Positions 1-5,654 are shown, counted from the first letter of the stretch. The stretch: 5,858 bases of DNA from Methanomethylovorans sp. PtaU1.Bin073 (GCA_002067265.1 MVQW01000153.1:1-5858); one strand, 5' to 3'. Program-made: numbers and translations. Notes: generated by a model not told the origin, from the letters alone.

Positions 1-1
1 A

Positions 2-1102
2 GTTCAGGATTTCCTTTCAGGTAAAATGATATATGGTGACATGATTCACCCGGCAGATCTGGAGAAAGTACGTACAGAGGTAGCCAGATGCTATAAAGAA
101 GGATATTCTGATTTTAGCCAGGAATATAGGGTTCTCACCAAATCAGGCGAGGTCAGATGGGTAGATGAAAGAACGCTTATCCATCATAATCTTCAGGGAG
201 AGATAGATTTCCTTCAAGGTATTATTGTTGATATCACTGAACGCAAGCAGGTAACTAATTTTGTTCAGGTGGAATCTGATTTTGAAAATGTTCTCTCTTC
301 AGGCGATAATCTGCAGGATATGTTTGAAAAAATACTTGATTTTGCTCTTCAGATCAAGGCTGTAGACTGTGGAGCTATCTACTTGATCGACAGTTCAAAA
401 GGTAATTTTGAAATGATGGCTTATAGGGGATTATCTAAAAAGTTTGCAGATGCCTTAAGTCATTTTGGTCCTAATACTATTCAGGCAAGGCTTTTTACCA
501 CTGGTTATCCCGTATATAAATATTTTTCTGAGATTAGTGATATGATCAAAGAAGATCTTGATTATGAAGGTTTGCAGGCCATGGGCTTCATTCCGGTAAT
601 TCACAATGAAAAACTTATTGCTTCAATGATACTTGGTTCTCATAAAGAATTGGAAATACCTGCAAATTCCAGAAATGTTATTGATACTATTGCAGACCAG
701 TTAGGTTTGATCATAACTAGGTTCAGAGAAGGTACTCCGATCAAAAAAGATCAGAATGGGCTTCAAGATCTTTTTGATACGATGGATGATCTGATATTTA
801 TTATGGATATGGGTGGATTGATCATTCATGCAAATCATGCTTTGCAGAAATACTTAAAGTACTCCAGGAAAGATCTTTCTAAGATGGATTTCTTGGAACT
901 TTTCCCCCCAGGGAAAGAAGAAGAAGTGCTTGAGAGTATTGATATTGAAGGTTTGATTTCGGGTAATTCGTCCAGATGCTATGTGCCTCTTATGACCAAG
1001 GATCGTAATTTCTTGTCATCAGATACTAAGTTCTTTATCGGTAAGTGGGATGGACGGGAAGCTTTAATAGGTGTGTCCAGGCTAGCAGCAAATGATAATT
1101 AG
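2..1102 (+). CDS. PAS-GAF-PAS sensory protein, 5'-truncated by window edge, no output domain
   Basis: The reading frame is open from the first full codon at base 2, so the gene begins upstream; the ATG at 26 lies inside a PAS fold and is not the real start. Of 366 visible residues, about 1-83 are the end of a PAS domain (IHPADL motif, EYRVLTKSGEVRWV, closing with the typical VDITERKQ). About 95-245 look like a GAF domain (AIYLID, then a GFIPVIHNEKLIASMILGS core), and about 255-360 form a second PAS domain (DLIFIMDMGGLIIHANHA). The protein stops right after this PAS, where homologous sensor kinases continue into HisKA/HATPase domains, so no kinase or other output domain is visible downstream of it. 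Role inferred: a cytoplasmic ligand or redox sensor, either an unusual kinase-less protein or a C-terminally truncated kinase. The stop codon is TAG, notable in a pyrrolysine-decoding organism. It precedes the methylamine genes, but a terminator and a long gap separate them, so a functional link is only a guess. Confidence 0.85.
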   Translation, partial: VQDFLSGKMIYGDMIHPADLEKVRTEVARCYKEGYSDFSQEYRVLTKSGEVRWVDERTLIHHNLQGEIDFLQGIIVDITERKQVTNFVQVESDFENVLSSGDNLQDMFEKILDFALQIKAVDCGAIYLIDSSKGNFEMMAYRGLSKKFADALSHFGPNTIQARLFTTGYPVYKYFSEISDMIKEDLDYEGLQAMGFIPVIHNEKLIASMILGSHKELEIPANSRNVIDTIADQLGLIITRFREGTPIKKDQNGLQDLFDTMDDLIFIMDMGGLIIHANHALQKYLKYSRKDLSKMDFLELFPPGKEEEVLESIDIEGLISGNSSRCYVPLMTKDRNFLSSDTKFFIGKWDGREALIGVSRLAANDN

Positions 1103-1130
1103 GTTCAATTATCATTTGATCTGAGTTTTT
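1089..1130 (+). terminator. Hairpin plus T-run at the end of the sensor gene
   Basis: A perfect 12-bp inverted repeat (CAAATGATAATT at 1089-1100, AATTATCATTTG at 1107-1118) encloses a 6-base loop and is followed by TTTTT (1126-1130). The left arm includes the last sense codons and the T of the TAG stop codon. This has the form of an intrinsic terminator. Archaeal termination mainly needs the T-tract, so the AT-rich stem may instead protect the mRNA 3' end or influence reading of the amber codon. Confidence 0.6.
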
Positions 1131-1504
1131 CAATGTCTAATCATTTGTACTTATTAATGAGGTAATAAGGTGTATTTTTCTGCGCTAACTGGCTTTCAAC
1201 AAACTCATAAACCTTATTTATACAGATCAGCGGTTAGCATTTAATCTCTTTGTAGCAGTACAATAAACAATATTCATTGCCTTCATATTCCTCTATTTCT
1301 CTTTGTGTGTTTCTTTTTCAGGAAAGCTCTTTGAAACAAAATAACATAAAGTACTTATAGTTGTTCAAACCCATTAATCTATGTCCTAAGAAATATAGTT
1401 ACCAAAGACGTATACATTTCTTTTTTATTCTATCTTGTATGTTTGTGCTTTAGCTTACATCTCCCGCTACTTTTAAGTACTATTACTTTTTCTTCGCTTT
1501 TCAC
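1131..1504. other. Gene-free AT-rich intergenic stretch with oligo-T tracts
   Basis: I see no credible coding region, tRNA or rRNA here on either strand. The + strand is rich in pyrimidines and carries T-runs at 1175-1179, 1314-1318, 1421-1426 and 1487-1491, each a potential archaeal termination point for read-through from the sensor gene. Two interleaved inverted repeats lie near the left end: AATAAGGT 1164-1171 with ACCTTATT 1211-1218, and GCTAAC 1184-1189 with GTTAGC 1233-1238. In DNA this AT-rich, matches of this size can arise by chance. Confidence 0.5.
1330..1369. repeat. Imperfect inverted repeat with a central palindrome
   Basis: The arms TTTGAA(A)CAA (1330-1339) and TTGTTCAAA (1361-1369) pair over 9 bp with a single bulged A. 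The centre holds AAGTACTT (1349-1356), a perfect 8-bp palindrome. The element lies about 140-180 bases upstream of the mttB TATA box. It could be a regulator binding site or just a structure-prone spacer; no function is shown. Confidence 0.35.
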
Positions 1505-1517
1505 AAAGTATATATAG
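1505..1517 (+). promoter_or_regulatory. TATA box / BRE of the mttBC promoter
   Basis: AAAGTATATATAG has a purine-rich BRE-like lead-in followed by TATATATA (1509-1516), close to the archaeal TATA consensus. Transcription would be expected about 25 bases downstream, near 1538-1542, giving an mttB leader of about 105 bases. The 12-mer AAGTATATATAG recurs exactly at 5717-5728 before the probable mtbC gene, which supports it as a real promoter core. Confidence 0.65.
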
Positions 1518-1574
1518 GGGCGTTAACAGCAAAATATTTATACTAGATGCGAATAGCCTATTGTAACAGGAAAA

Positions 1575-1620
1575 GCATGTTAGAGACGGCAATTCTAACG
1601 GATTGCAGTGTGACATGCAA
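1575..1620 (+). promoter_or_regulatory. Structured mttB 5' leader with alternative stems
   Basis: Three inverted repeats overlap just upstream of the mttB ribosome binding site. They are GTTAGA 1579-1584 with TCTAAC 1594-1599, TTGCA 1603-1607 with TGCAA 1616-1620, and an enclosing pair GCATGT 1575-1580 with ACATGC 1613-1618. The outer pair shares bases with both inner hairpins, so they could be alternative folds. The AGGAGG site (1631-1636) lies 10 bases beyond and stays unpaired in each of these folds. It does not match a riboswitch class I recognise. Confidence 0.4.
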
Positions 1621-1644
1621 AAATAAAGTAAGGAGGAAAAAAAT

Positions 1645-3135
1645 ATGGCAAACCACTATTATCCAGGCAGGGATATATTGGATGGTGTGAAGTTGGAGCT
1701 CTTCTCTGAAGAAGATCTCAGAGCACTCCACTATGCAACCATGGATGTATTAATGAACCCAGGTGTCCAAGTTTCAGATGCTGAAGCAAGGAACATTTTC
1801 AAGCAGGCAGGATGCCAGGTCGATGAAAAGACTAACATCGTCAAGATCCCCGAATATATAGTTAACAGGGCACTTCTTGACTGTCCATCCAGATTCACTT
1901 TATATGGACGTGACCCAAAGAAAAAGGTCGTTCAGGAACACAAAGGTAAAGTCCACTGGACTTGTTTCGGTACCGGTGTCAAGATGTGCAATTACAAGGC
2001 ACCAGGACAATACGAGACAGTAGATTCCACTGAAGCCGATGTTGCAGCAACTGCAAAGCTTGTAGATTGGGCAGACAACATTGATTATTACTCACTTGCA
2101 GTTTCCGCCAGGGACTGGGCAGGCAAGGGAATGCAGGATGTTCACGAAACTCTTACACCTCTGATGAACACATCAAAGCACTTCCACCACATCGATCCAG
2201 TCGGTGAGCATGTAGAGTATTACAGAGATATTGTAAAAGCTTACTACGGTGGAGACGAGGAAGAAGCACGCAAGAAGCCTATCTTCTCTATGCTGCTCTG
2301 TCCAACCAGCCCACTTGAACTCAGCTCAAACGCATGTCAGGTTATAATGAAGGGTGCTCGTTTTGGCATTCCAGTTAACGTATTAAGCATGGCAATGTCT
2401 GGTGGCTCATCCCCAGTTCACCTTGCAGGTACACTGGTTACTCACAATGCTGAGGTGCTTTCAGGTATAGTACTGGCTCAACTCACACAGCCAGGAGCAT
2501 CAGTTTGGTACGGTAGCTCTACAACTACTTTTGACCTTAAGAAAGGTACAGCACCAGTAGGTTCTCCTGAACTTGGTCTCATCAGTGCAGCAGTAGCAAA
2601 ACTAGGTCAGAAATACGGTTTGCCCACATATGTAGCTGGCTCGTAGTCTGATGCTAAGATCCCAGACGGTCAGGCAGGTCACGAGAAGACCATGACAACG
2701 TTGTTGCCAGCCTTGGCCGGTGCAAACACTCTGTACGGTGCAGGTATGCTTGAACTCGGTATGACCTTCTCTATGGAGCAGCTTGTCTTTGACAACGATA
2801 TGATCTCCATGACAAAGAAGGCAATGCAGGGTATTCCAGTATCTGAGGAGACGCTTGCGGTGGAAGCTATCCAGCAGGTAGGAATAGGAAACAACTTCCT
2901 TGCACACAAGACCACAAGGAAGAACATCGATCTTCCATCCAACCCGATGCTGATCAACAGGTTGATGTATGGAGACTGGAAAGCAGCAGGTTCAAAGGAC
3001 TTGGCAACAGTAGCCCACGAAAAAGTGGTAGATGTAATGAAGAACCACGAGGTTGCACCAATAGATGCAGATCTGCTCAAGGACATGAAGGCTATCGTCG
3101 ATAAAGCAGATAAGGCATTTAGAGAAGGCCTGTGA
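1645..3135 (+). CDS. mttB: Trimethylamine methyltransferase MttB (pyrrolysine protein, TAG read through)
   Basis: Catalyses transfer of a methyl group from trimethylamine to the Co(I) corrinoid of MttC, giving dimethylamine and methyl-Co(III) MttC: the first step of methanogenesis from trimethylamine, in the cytoplasm. The frame runs 333 codons to TAG at 2644-2646, then continues without another stop to TGA at 3133-3135. Read as pyrrolysine the product has 496 residues, close to the roughly 495 of Methanosarcina MttB, with Pyl at the family position 334. The amber codon sits in the family context [22 protein letters not shown], at the centre of the TIM-barrel active site. Family-typical stretches include [15 protein letters not shown] and [19 protein letters not shown]. 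The ATG start has AGGAGG (1631-1636) 8 bases upstream. It is first in the mttB-mttC pair; the TATA box at 1505-1517 and structured leader suggest strong, regulated expression. It should not be annotated as two genes or a pseudogene. The Pyl tRNA and synthetase genes are not in this window. Confidence 0.96.
2644..2646 (+). other. In-frame amber codon decoded as pyrrolysine (Pyl334 of MttB)
   Basis: TAG falls in frame at codon 334 of mttB, and family-conserved MttB sequence continues directly on both sides. In Methanosarcinaceae UAG at this site is read by tRNA-Pyl charged by PylS, and the residue is thought to bind and orient the methylamine. Every other mtt-locus gene that ends inside the window (mttB, mttC, mttP and the two small genes) stops with TGA; only the upstream sensor gene stops with TAG. 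Confidence 0.95.
2646..2667 (+). promoter_or_regulatory. Stem-loop starting at the amber codon (possible Pyl insertion aid)
   Basis: GTCTG (2646-2650, starting with the G of TAG) pairs with CAGAC (2663-2667). Inside it AT 2651-2652 can pair with AT 2659-2660, leaving a 6-base loop and a CC bulge. A stem at this place resembles the PYLIS idea proposed for mtmB. In methanogens such elements are reported to enhance rather than be strictly required for read-through. The stem is short and inside coding sequence, so chance is possible. Confidence 0.35.
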
Positions 3136-3165
3136 TTTCATAGAAATTCAAATGGAGGATTATTA

Positions 3166-3813
3166 ATGGCAACAAAAGCAGAAATAATTGCAAAAGCAAA
3201 GGCAGCAATTCTTGACTTTGATGAAGAGGCAGCCGAAGAAGTAGCTAATGAAGCTCTCAAAGCAGGTGTCAATCCTGCAGAGCTGATCCAAGATGGTTTC
3301 ACTGCTGCAATGACAGAAGTAGGCGACCAGTTCGAAGCAGGTACATTATTCCTGCCACACGTTATCGCAGCATCTGAAGCAATGAGTGCTGGTGTGAAAG
3401 TGTTGACACCTGCACTGGAAAAAATGGGAGGAGAGGGAGAAAGCAAGGGCAAAGTCCTGATTTGTACCATTGAGGGTGATATCCACTCTATCGGTAAGGA
3501 TATTGTGGCAACCATGCTCAAGATCGCAGGATTCAAGGTTTATGATCTCGGCAGAGATGTCGCAATCAAAGAGATTGTTAGTAAAGCATCTGAGATTAAA
3601 CCGGATGTCGTAGCAACATCCGCTCTGATGACTACTACAATGGTCAACCAGATACAGGTTGAAGAGCAGCTCAAAGAATCAGGTTTGCGCGCAGGTGTCA
3701 AGACCATGGTCGGCGGTGCACCTGTTACACAGGCTTGGGCTGACAAGATCGGCGCTGACATATACGCCGAAAATGCAGCAGATGCAGTTACAAAGCTAAA
3801 AGCTTTGTTCTGA
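3166..3813 (+). CDS. mttC: Trimethylamine corrinoid protein MttC
   Basis: A 215-residue cobalamin-binding protein that accepts the methyl group from MttB and presents it to MtbA, which methylates coenzyme M. Residues about 1-90 form the helical cap domain (GVNPAELIQDGF, FLPHVIAASEAM). Residues about 96-215 form the B12-binding Rossmann-like domain with the signature GDIHSIG: Asp105 and His107 belong to the D-x-H-x-x-G motif, His107 being the lower axial cobalt ligand, with Gly110. The S-x-L element is Ser152-Ala-Leu154 and the GG motif is Gly183-Gly184. The ATG has GGAGG (3154-3158) 7 bases upstream. It follows mttB by 30 bases and is surely co-transcribed with it. Pairing with Pyl-containing MttB points to MttC rather than MtbC or MtmC, which are close paralogues. 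Length fits the family (about 215). Confidence 0.94.
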   Translation: MATKAEIIAKAKAAILDFDEEAAEEVANEALKAGVNPAELIQDGFTAAMTEVGDQFEAGTLFLPHVIAASEAMSAGVKVLTPALEKMGGEGESKGKVLICTIEGDIHSIGKDIVATMLKIAGFKVYDLGRDVAIKEIVSKASEIKPDVVATSALMTTTMVNQIQVEEQLKESGLRAGVKTMVGGAPVTQAWADKIGADIYAENAADAVTKLKALF

Positions 3814-3892
3814 CCCTAAGAATCGGGGTCTATATCCAACAGGGGGTGTACTCTCCATACACCCCAACTCCTTCAATTGTGCTGATTGAAGG
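3812..3892 (+). terminator. Three tandem hairpins after mttC (partial terminator or mRNA stabiliser)
   Basis: Hairpin 1: GACCC 3812-3816 with GGGTC 3826-3830, overlapping the mttC stop. Hairpin 2: GGGGTGTA 3843-3850 with TACACCCC 3858-3865, 8 perfect bp and a 7-base loop, the strongest. Hairpin 3: CCTTCAAT 3870-3877 with ATTGAAGG 3885-3892, again 8 bp and a 7-base loop. No oligo-T run follows, so simple termination is unlikely. The array more likely marks a processing or stability point that separates abundant mttBC mRNA from the permease segment. Confidence 0.55.
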
Positions 3893-3908
3893 GATATGTT
3901 GCGAACTC

Positions 3909-3985
3909 AAGGAGGAATTATACTTAGTATATTTGTAGTCATCTGACTGAAAATCGGTCTACTGGTAGTTATGACTGTTTCAGTC
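3909..3985 (+). promoter_or_regulatory. mttP leader: orphan Shine-Dalgarno and interleaved inverted repeats
   Basis: AAGGAGG at 3909-3915 is a strong ribosome binding sequence with no usable start codon after it. Downstream, AGTCAT 3937-3942 is complementary to ATGACT 3971-3976, and GACTGAAA 3945-3952 to TTTCAGTC 3978-3985. The order A-B-A'-B' is that of an H-type pseudoknot or of two exclusive hairpins. AGTATATTT (3926-3934) is a weak TATA candidate that could start a separate mttP transcript. Confidence 0.35.
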
Positions 3986-4016
3986 AATTCAGGCAGGCTT
4001 TGTCCTGGAACAAAAT

Positions 4017-4021
4017 GGAGG
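4017..4021 (+). promoter_or_regulatory. Ribosome binding site that decides the mttP start
   Basis: GGAGG lies 8 bases before the TTG at 4030, a spacing like that of the neighbouring genes. The in-frame ATG at 4015 overlaps this site and has no ribosome binding site of its own. The in-frame TTG at 4000 has only a weak AGGCAGG two bases before it. This favours TTG 4030 as the start. Confidence 0.6.
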
Positions 4022-4029
4022 TATTCGAT

Positions 4030-5076
4030 TTGGATCTGCAAGCTTTAAGAAAACTCGAACATCAAAGGCGAGTAAGATATGGGTACATGTGGGCTCTTTT
4101 CTGTGCTGTATTATGGGGCCTGTGGTATCTTCCCGGTACAGTTGTATGGGTGCTCAATCCTTTTGATGAAATGTACGCTGAGGTTGCTGCAGGAAGCGGT
4201 GACTCAATAGCTCTGTTGGTAACTGCTGTACTAATTACGGCATTCAATGCTTTGACTGTTATAATTGCACTTATGGTTTGGAATGGTGTTCTCGGTAAAT
4301 TTGGTGAAATGAAGAGAACTCTAATCGAATTTAAACCATGTTCTAAATGGTTCTTTTTGGCATCCATCTTCGGTGGACCTATCGCCATTCTAGGTTCATT
4401 CATTGCAATGGGCTTTGTAGGTGGCGCTTTTGCAGCTGTTGCAGCTTTGATGTATCCTGTAGTGGGTTCTATACTCGCATCCCAGTGGTATGGTGAAAAG
4501 ATTAGCAAGCGGGCAGCAACTGGAATCTTCTTTATCATCATTGGTGGTTTTGTAATCTTTGGTGGCGGGCTACTCGCTGAGCTTAAAAGTGGAAATGTTC
4601 AATGGATAGGTTACATTGGAGGCCTTATGGCGGCAGTCGGCTGGGGTATCGAAGGTGCTATAGCTGGAAAAGGTCTGGATATTGCAGAACCGGATGTTGG
4701 ACTTACCCTACGTTTCCTGGGAGAAAATATCATCTGGTGGATCATTGCAGTACCACTCTTAGCAATAGCTGGATTCCCAATGGTCAAATACGCTCTTCAG
4801 GCATTCGAACCTCTTACTCTGATGGTACTTATATTTGCAGGCATAACATTCGGTTTTTGCTATGTTACCTGGTACAAATCTTTCCCACTCATAGGTGTTG
4901 GAAGAGGACAGGGTATAGGAAACCTCTACGGACTTTTCGCTGTGGTCTTTATAATCCTATTCTTCGGAGATATTCCCTCATGGACTCTGTTGTTGGGAGG
5001 TGCATTCTGTCTTGCAGGCAGTTTCACTATGTTCTCTGAAGATACCAGTAGTCTAGAATCACTAAGAGGTGACTGA
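4030..5076 (+). CDS. mttP: Trimethylamine permease MttP (10-TM, DMT-like)
   Basis: A 348-residue integral membrane protein counted from TTG 4030 (353 from ATG 4015). About ten hydrophobic spans can be picked out at residues near 20-42, 59-84, 107-125, 127-151, 161-182, 191-213, 232-253, 260-281, 291-313 and 318-336. The basic N-terminus (KLEHQRRVRYGY) suggests it is cytoplasmic. Small-residue helices such as GGAFAAVAALMYPVVGSILAS and the two-half layout recall the drug/metabolite transporter fold. MttP is the name given in Methanosarcina to the presumed trimethylamine permease lying next to mttB and mttC; the transport role rests on that context. It follows mttC by 216 bases and is tightly linked to the small gene downstream (1-base gap). 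A protein of the same family could carry another methylated amine, but the gene order supports trimethylamine. Confidence 0.85.
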   Translation: MDLQALRKLEHQRRVRYGYMWALFCAVLWGLWYLPGTVVWVLNPFDEMYAEVAAGSGDSIALLVTAVLITAFNALTVIIALMVWNGVLGKFGEMKRTLIEFKPCSKWFFLASIFGGPIAILGSFIAMGFVGGAFAAVAALMYPVVGSILASQWYGEKISKRAATGIFFIIIGGFVIFGGGLLAELKSGNVQWIGYIGGLMAAVGWGIEGAIAGKGLDIAEPDVGLTLRFLGENIIWWIIAVPLLAIAGFPMVKYALQAFEPLTLMVLIFAGITFGFCYVTWYKSFPLIGVGRGQGIGNLYGLFAVVFIILFFGDIPSWTLLLGGAFCLAGSFTMFSEDTSSLESLRGD

Positions 5077-5077
5077 A

Positions 5078-5374
5078 ATGGCCAGTAACCGTCCGATCAA
5101 GTTCAGGATACTGGAATTATTCAGTGATGAACAGCCCCACTGGAACTATGAGATCGTACAGAAGATACAGAAAGAATACAATCAGATGAGTGGTTTCCAA
5201 AGAGATTCAATAAACTTTGATATCATCGAATTAGCTTCAGGGGGTATGCTGAAAGGTATTGAGTCAAAGGTTGATGATGAAGGCATCTATAAGAAGGGTT
5301 TCCTTCTGCACAAGTACGTGATAACTGATTTCGGAAAGGTCAGAGCTTCGAATGTGTGTCTTGTATATGTCTGA
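5078..5374 (+). CDS. Small winged-helix-like protein in the mttP operon
   Basis: A 98-residue soluble protein with no signal peptide or membrane span. I do not recognise a named family, but the layout suits a PadR/MarR-like winged helix. A first helix (IKFRILELFSDE, 7-18) is followed by a second (WNYEIVQKIQKEYN, 22-35), a probable recognition helix (FQRDSINFDIIELASGGML, 40-58), then a basic beta wing (IYKKGFLLHKYVITDFGKVRA, with Y-x-I-T-x-x-G at 80-86). That ending is typical of PadR-type repressors. The ATG at 5078 is chosen because GAGGTGA (5066-5072) lies 5 bases before it; a GTG at 5069 sits inside that site. It starts 1 base after the mttP stop, so translation is probably coupled. Inferred role: regulator of the methylamine genes or of its own operon. 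It may equally be a protein-binding module. It lacks the C-terminal dimerisation helix of full PadR proteins. Confidence 0.75.
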   Translation: MASNRPIKFRILELFSDEQPHWNYEIVQKIQKEYNQMSGFQRDSINFDIIELASGGMLKGIESKVDDEGIYKKGFLLHKYVITDFGKVRASNVCLVYV

Positions 5375-5386
5375 GGAGGAAAGAAA

Positions 5387-5536
5387 ATGGTACAAACCGC
5401 AGCAGCAATGGAAGCATACAATGCATATTGGGCAAGTTCTTACTTACCTTCTGCACATATCTTGTGGATGGTAGTGATCTTGATAGTAGCTCTTGTAGCT
5501 TTGTGGCAGGCTAGGACATTCGTATCAAAGTTCTGA
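5387..5536 (+). CDS. 49-residue single-span membrane protein, candidate permease partner
   Basis: ATG at 5387 has AGGAGG (5374-5379) 7 bases upstream, as strong a site as that of mttB, and starts 12 bases after the previous stop; the frame ends at TGA 5534-5536. The product has an aromatic, alanine-rich N-terminal part (AMEAYNAYWASSYLPSAH, 7-24), one hydrophobic helix at about 25-40 (ILWMVVILIVALVALW) and a basic tail (QARTFVSKF). The positive-inside rule predicts the short C-terminus in the cytoplasm and the N-terminus outside. No cleavage site is evident. I know no named family. Its place as third gene of the mttP group suggests a small subunit or regulator of the permease, in the way other small membrane proteins assist transporters; this is inference. 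Confidence 0.75.
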   Translation: MVQTAAAMEAYNAYWASSYLPSAHILWMVVILIVALVALWQARTFVSKF

Positions 5537-5583
5537 GAGTGAAATGGGATAAGTGTACTGAAAGCCTACAGGTATAATTTCAT

Positions 5584-5620
5584 TAACGTGATATTATCCT
5601 GTTATTGCTTTCTATTTTTT
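5584..5620 (+). terminator. Possible terminator of the mttP group
   Basis: A TTTTTT run (5615-5620) within a T-rich stretch lies about 80 bases after the 49-residue gene. A weak stem (TAAC 5584-5587 with GTTA 5601-5604, plus the small palindrome GATATTATC 5590-5598) precedes it. In archaea the T-tract alone can end transcription. It fits the presence of new promoter elements downstream. Confidence 0.4.
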
Positions 5621-5654
5621 CACTCTATGTAGATGCAAATGCTGAATATAATGA

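Noticed and set aside
1103..1644. A tRNA, riboswitch, CRISPR array or mobile-element end in the long intergenic region
   Set aside because: No cloverleaf, no repeated spacer pattern, no transposase remnant and no recognisable riboswitch core could be found by eye; only a promoter and scattered inverted repeats are supported.
2602..3086. Minus-strand open frames over the 3' half of mttB (2602-2907 and 2679-3086)
   Set aside because: They lie antisense to a clearly coding frame, resemble no protein family I know, and have no ribosome binding site.
2692..3135. A separate 147-codon gene starting at ATG 2692
   Set aside because: It is the in-frame 3' part of mttB after the amber codon. It has no ribosome binding site before its ATG, and conserved MttB sequence continues upstream of it through the TAG.
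1645..3135. mttB as a pseudogene with a nonsense mutation
   Set aside because: The stop is TAG at exactly the family's pyrrolysine position, and the rest of the frame is intact and well conserved.
3138..3761. Minus-strand open frames over mttC (3138-3536 and 3540-3761)
   Set aside because: Antisense shadows of a well-supported corrinoid-protein gene with low-complexity Ser/Ile/Ala-rich translations.
3917..3946. A short leader peptide after the AAGGAGG at 3909-3915
   Set aside because: No ATG, GTG or TTG start with more than one codon follows at a usable distance; only isoleucine codons or an immediate stop are available.
3886..4029. An N-terminal extension of mttP through an in-frame TAG at 3925 read as pyrrolysine
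   Set aside because: The frame is open after 3928, but upstream of the TAG it runs into the hairpin array with no proper start or ribosome site, and the encoded residues look non-coding.
4062..5039. Alternative frames inside mttP (minus 4062-4541, plus 4602-5039)
   Set aside because: The mttP frame gives ten clean membrane spans. The others give arginine-, cysteine- or serine-rich translations without domain sense.
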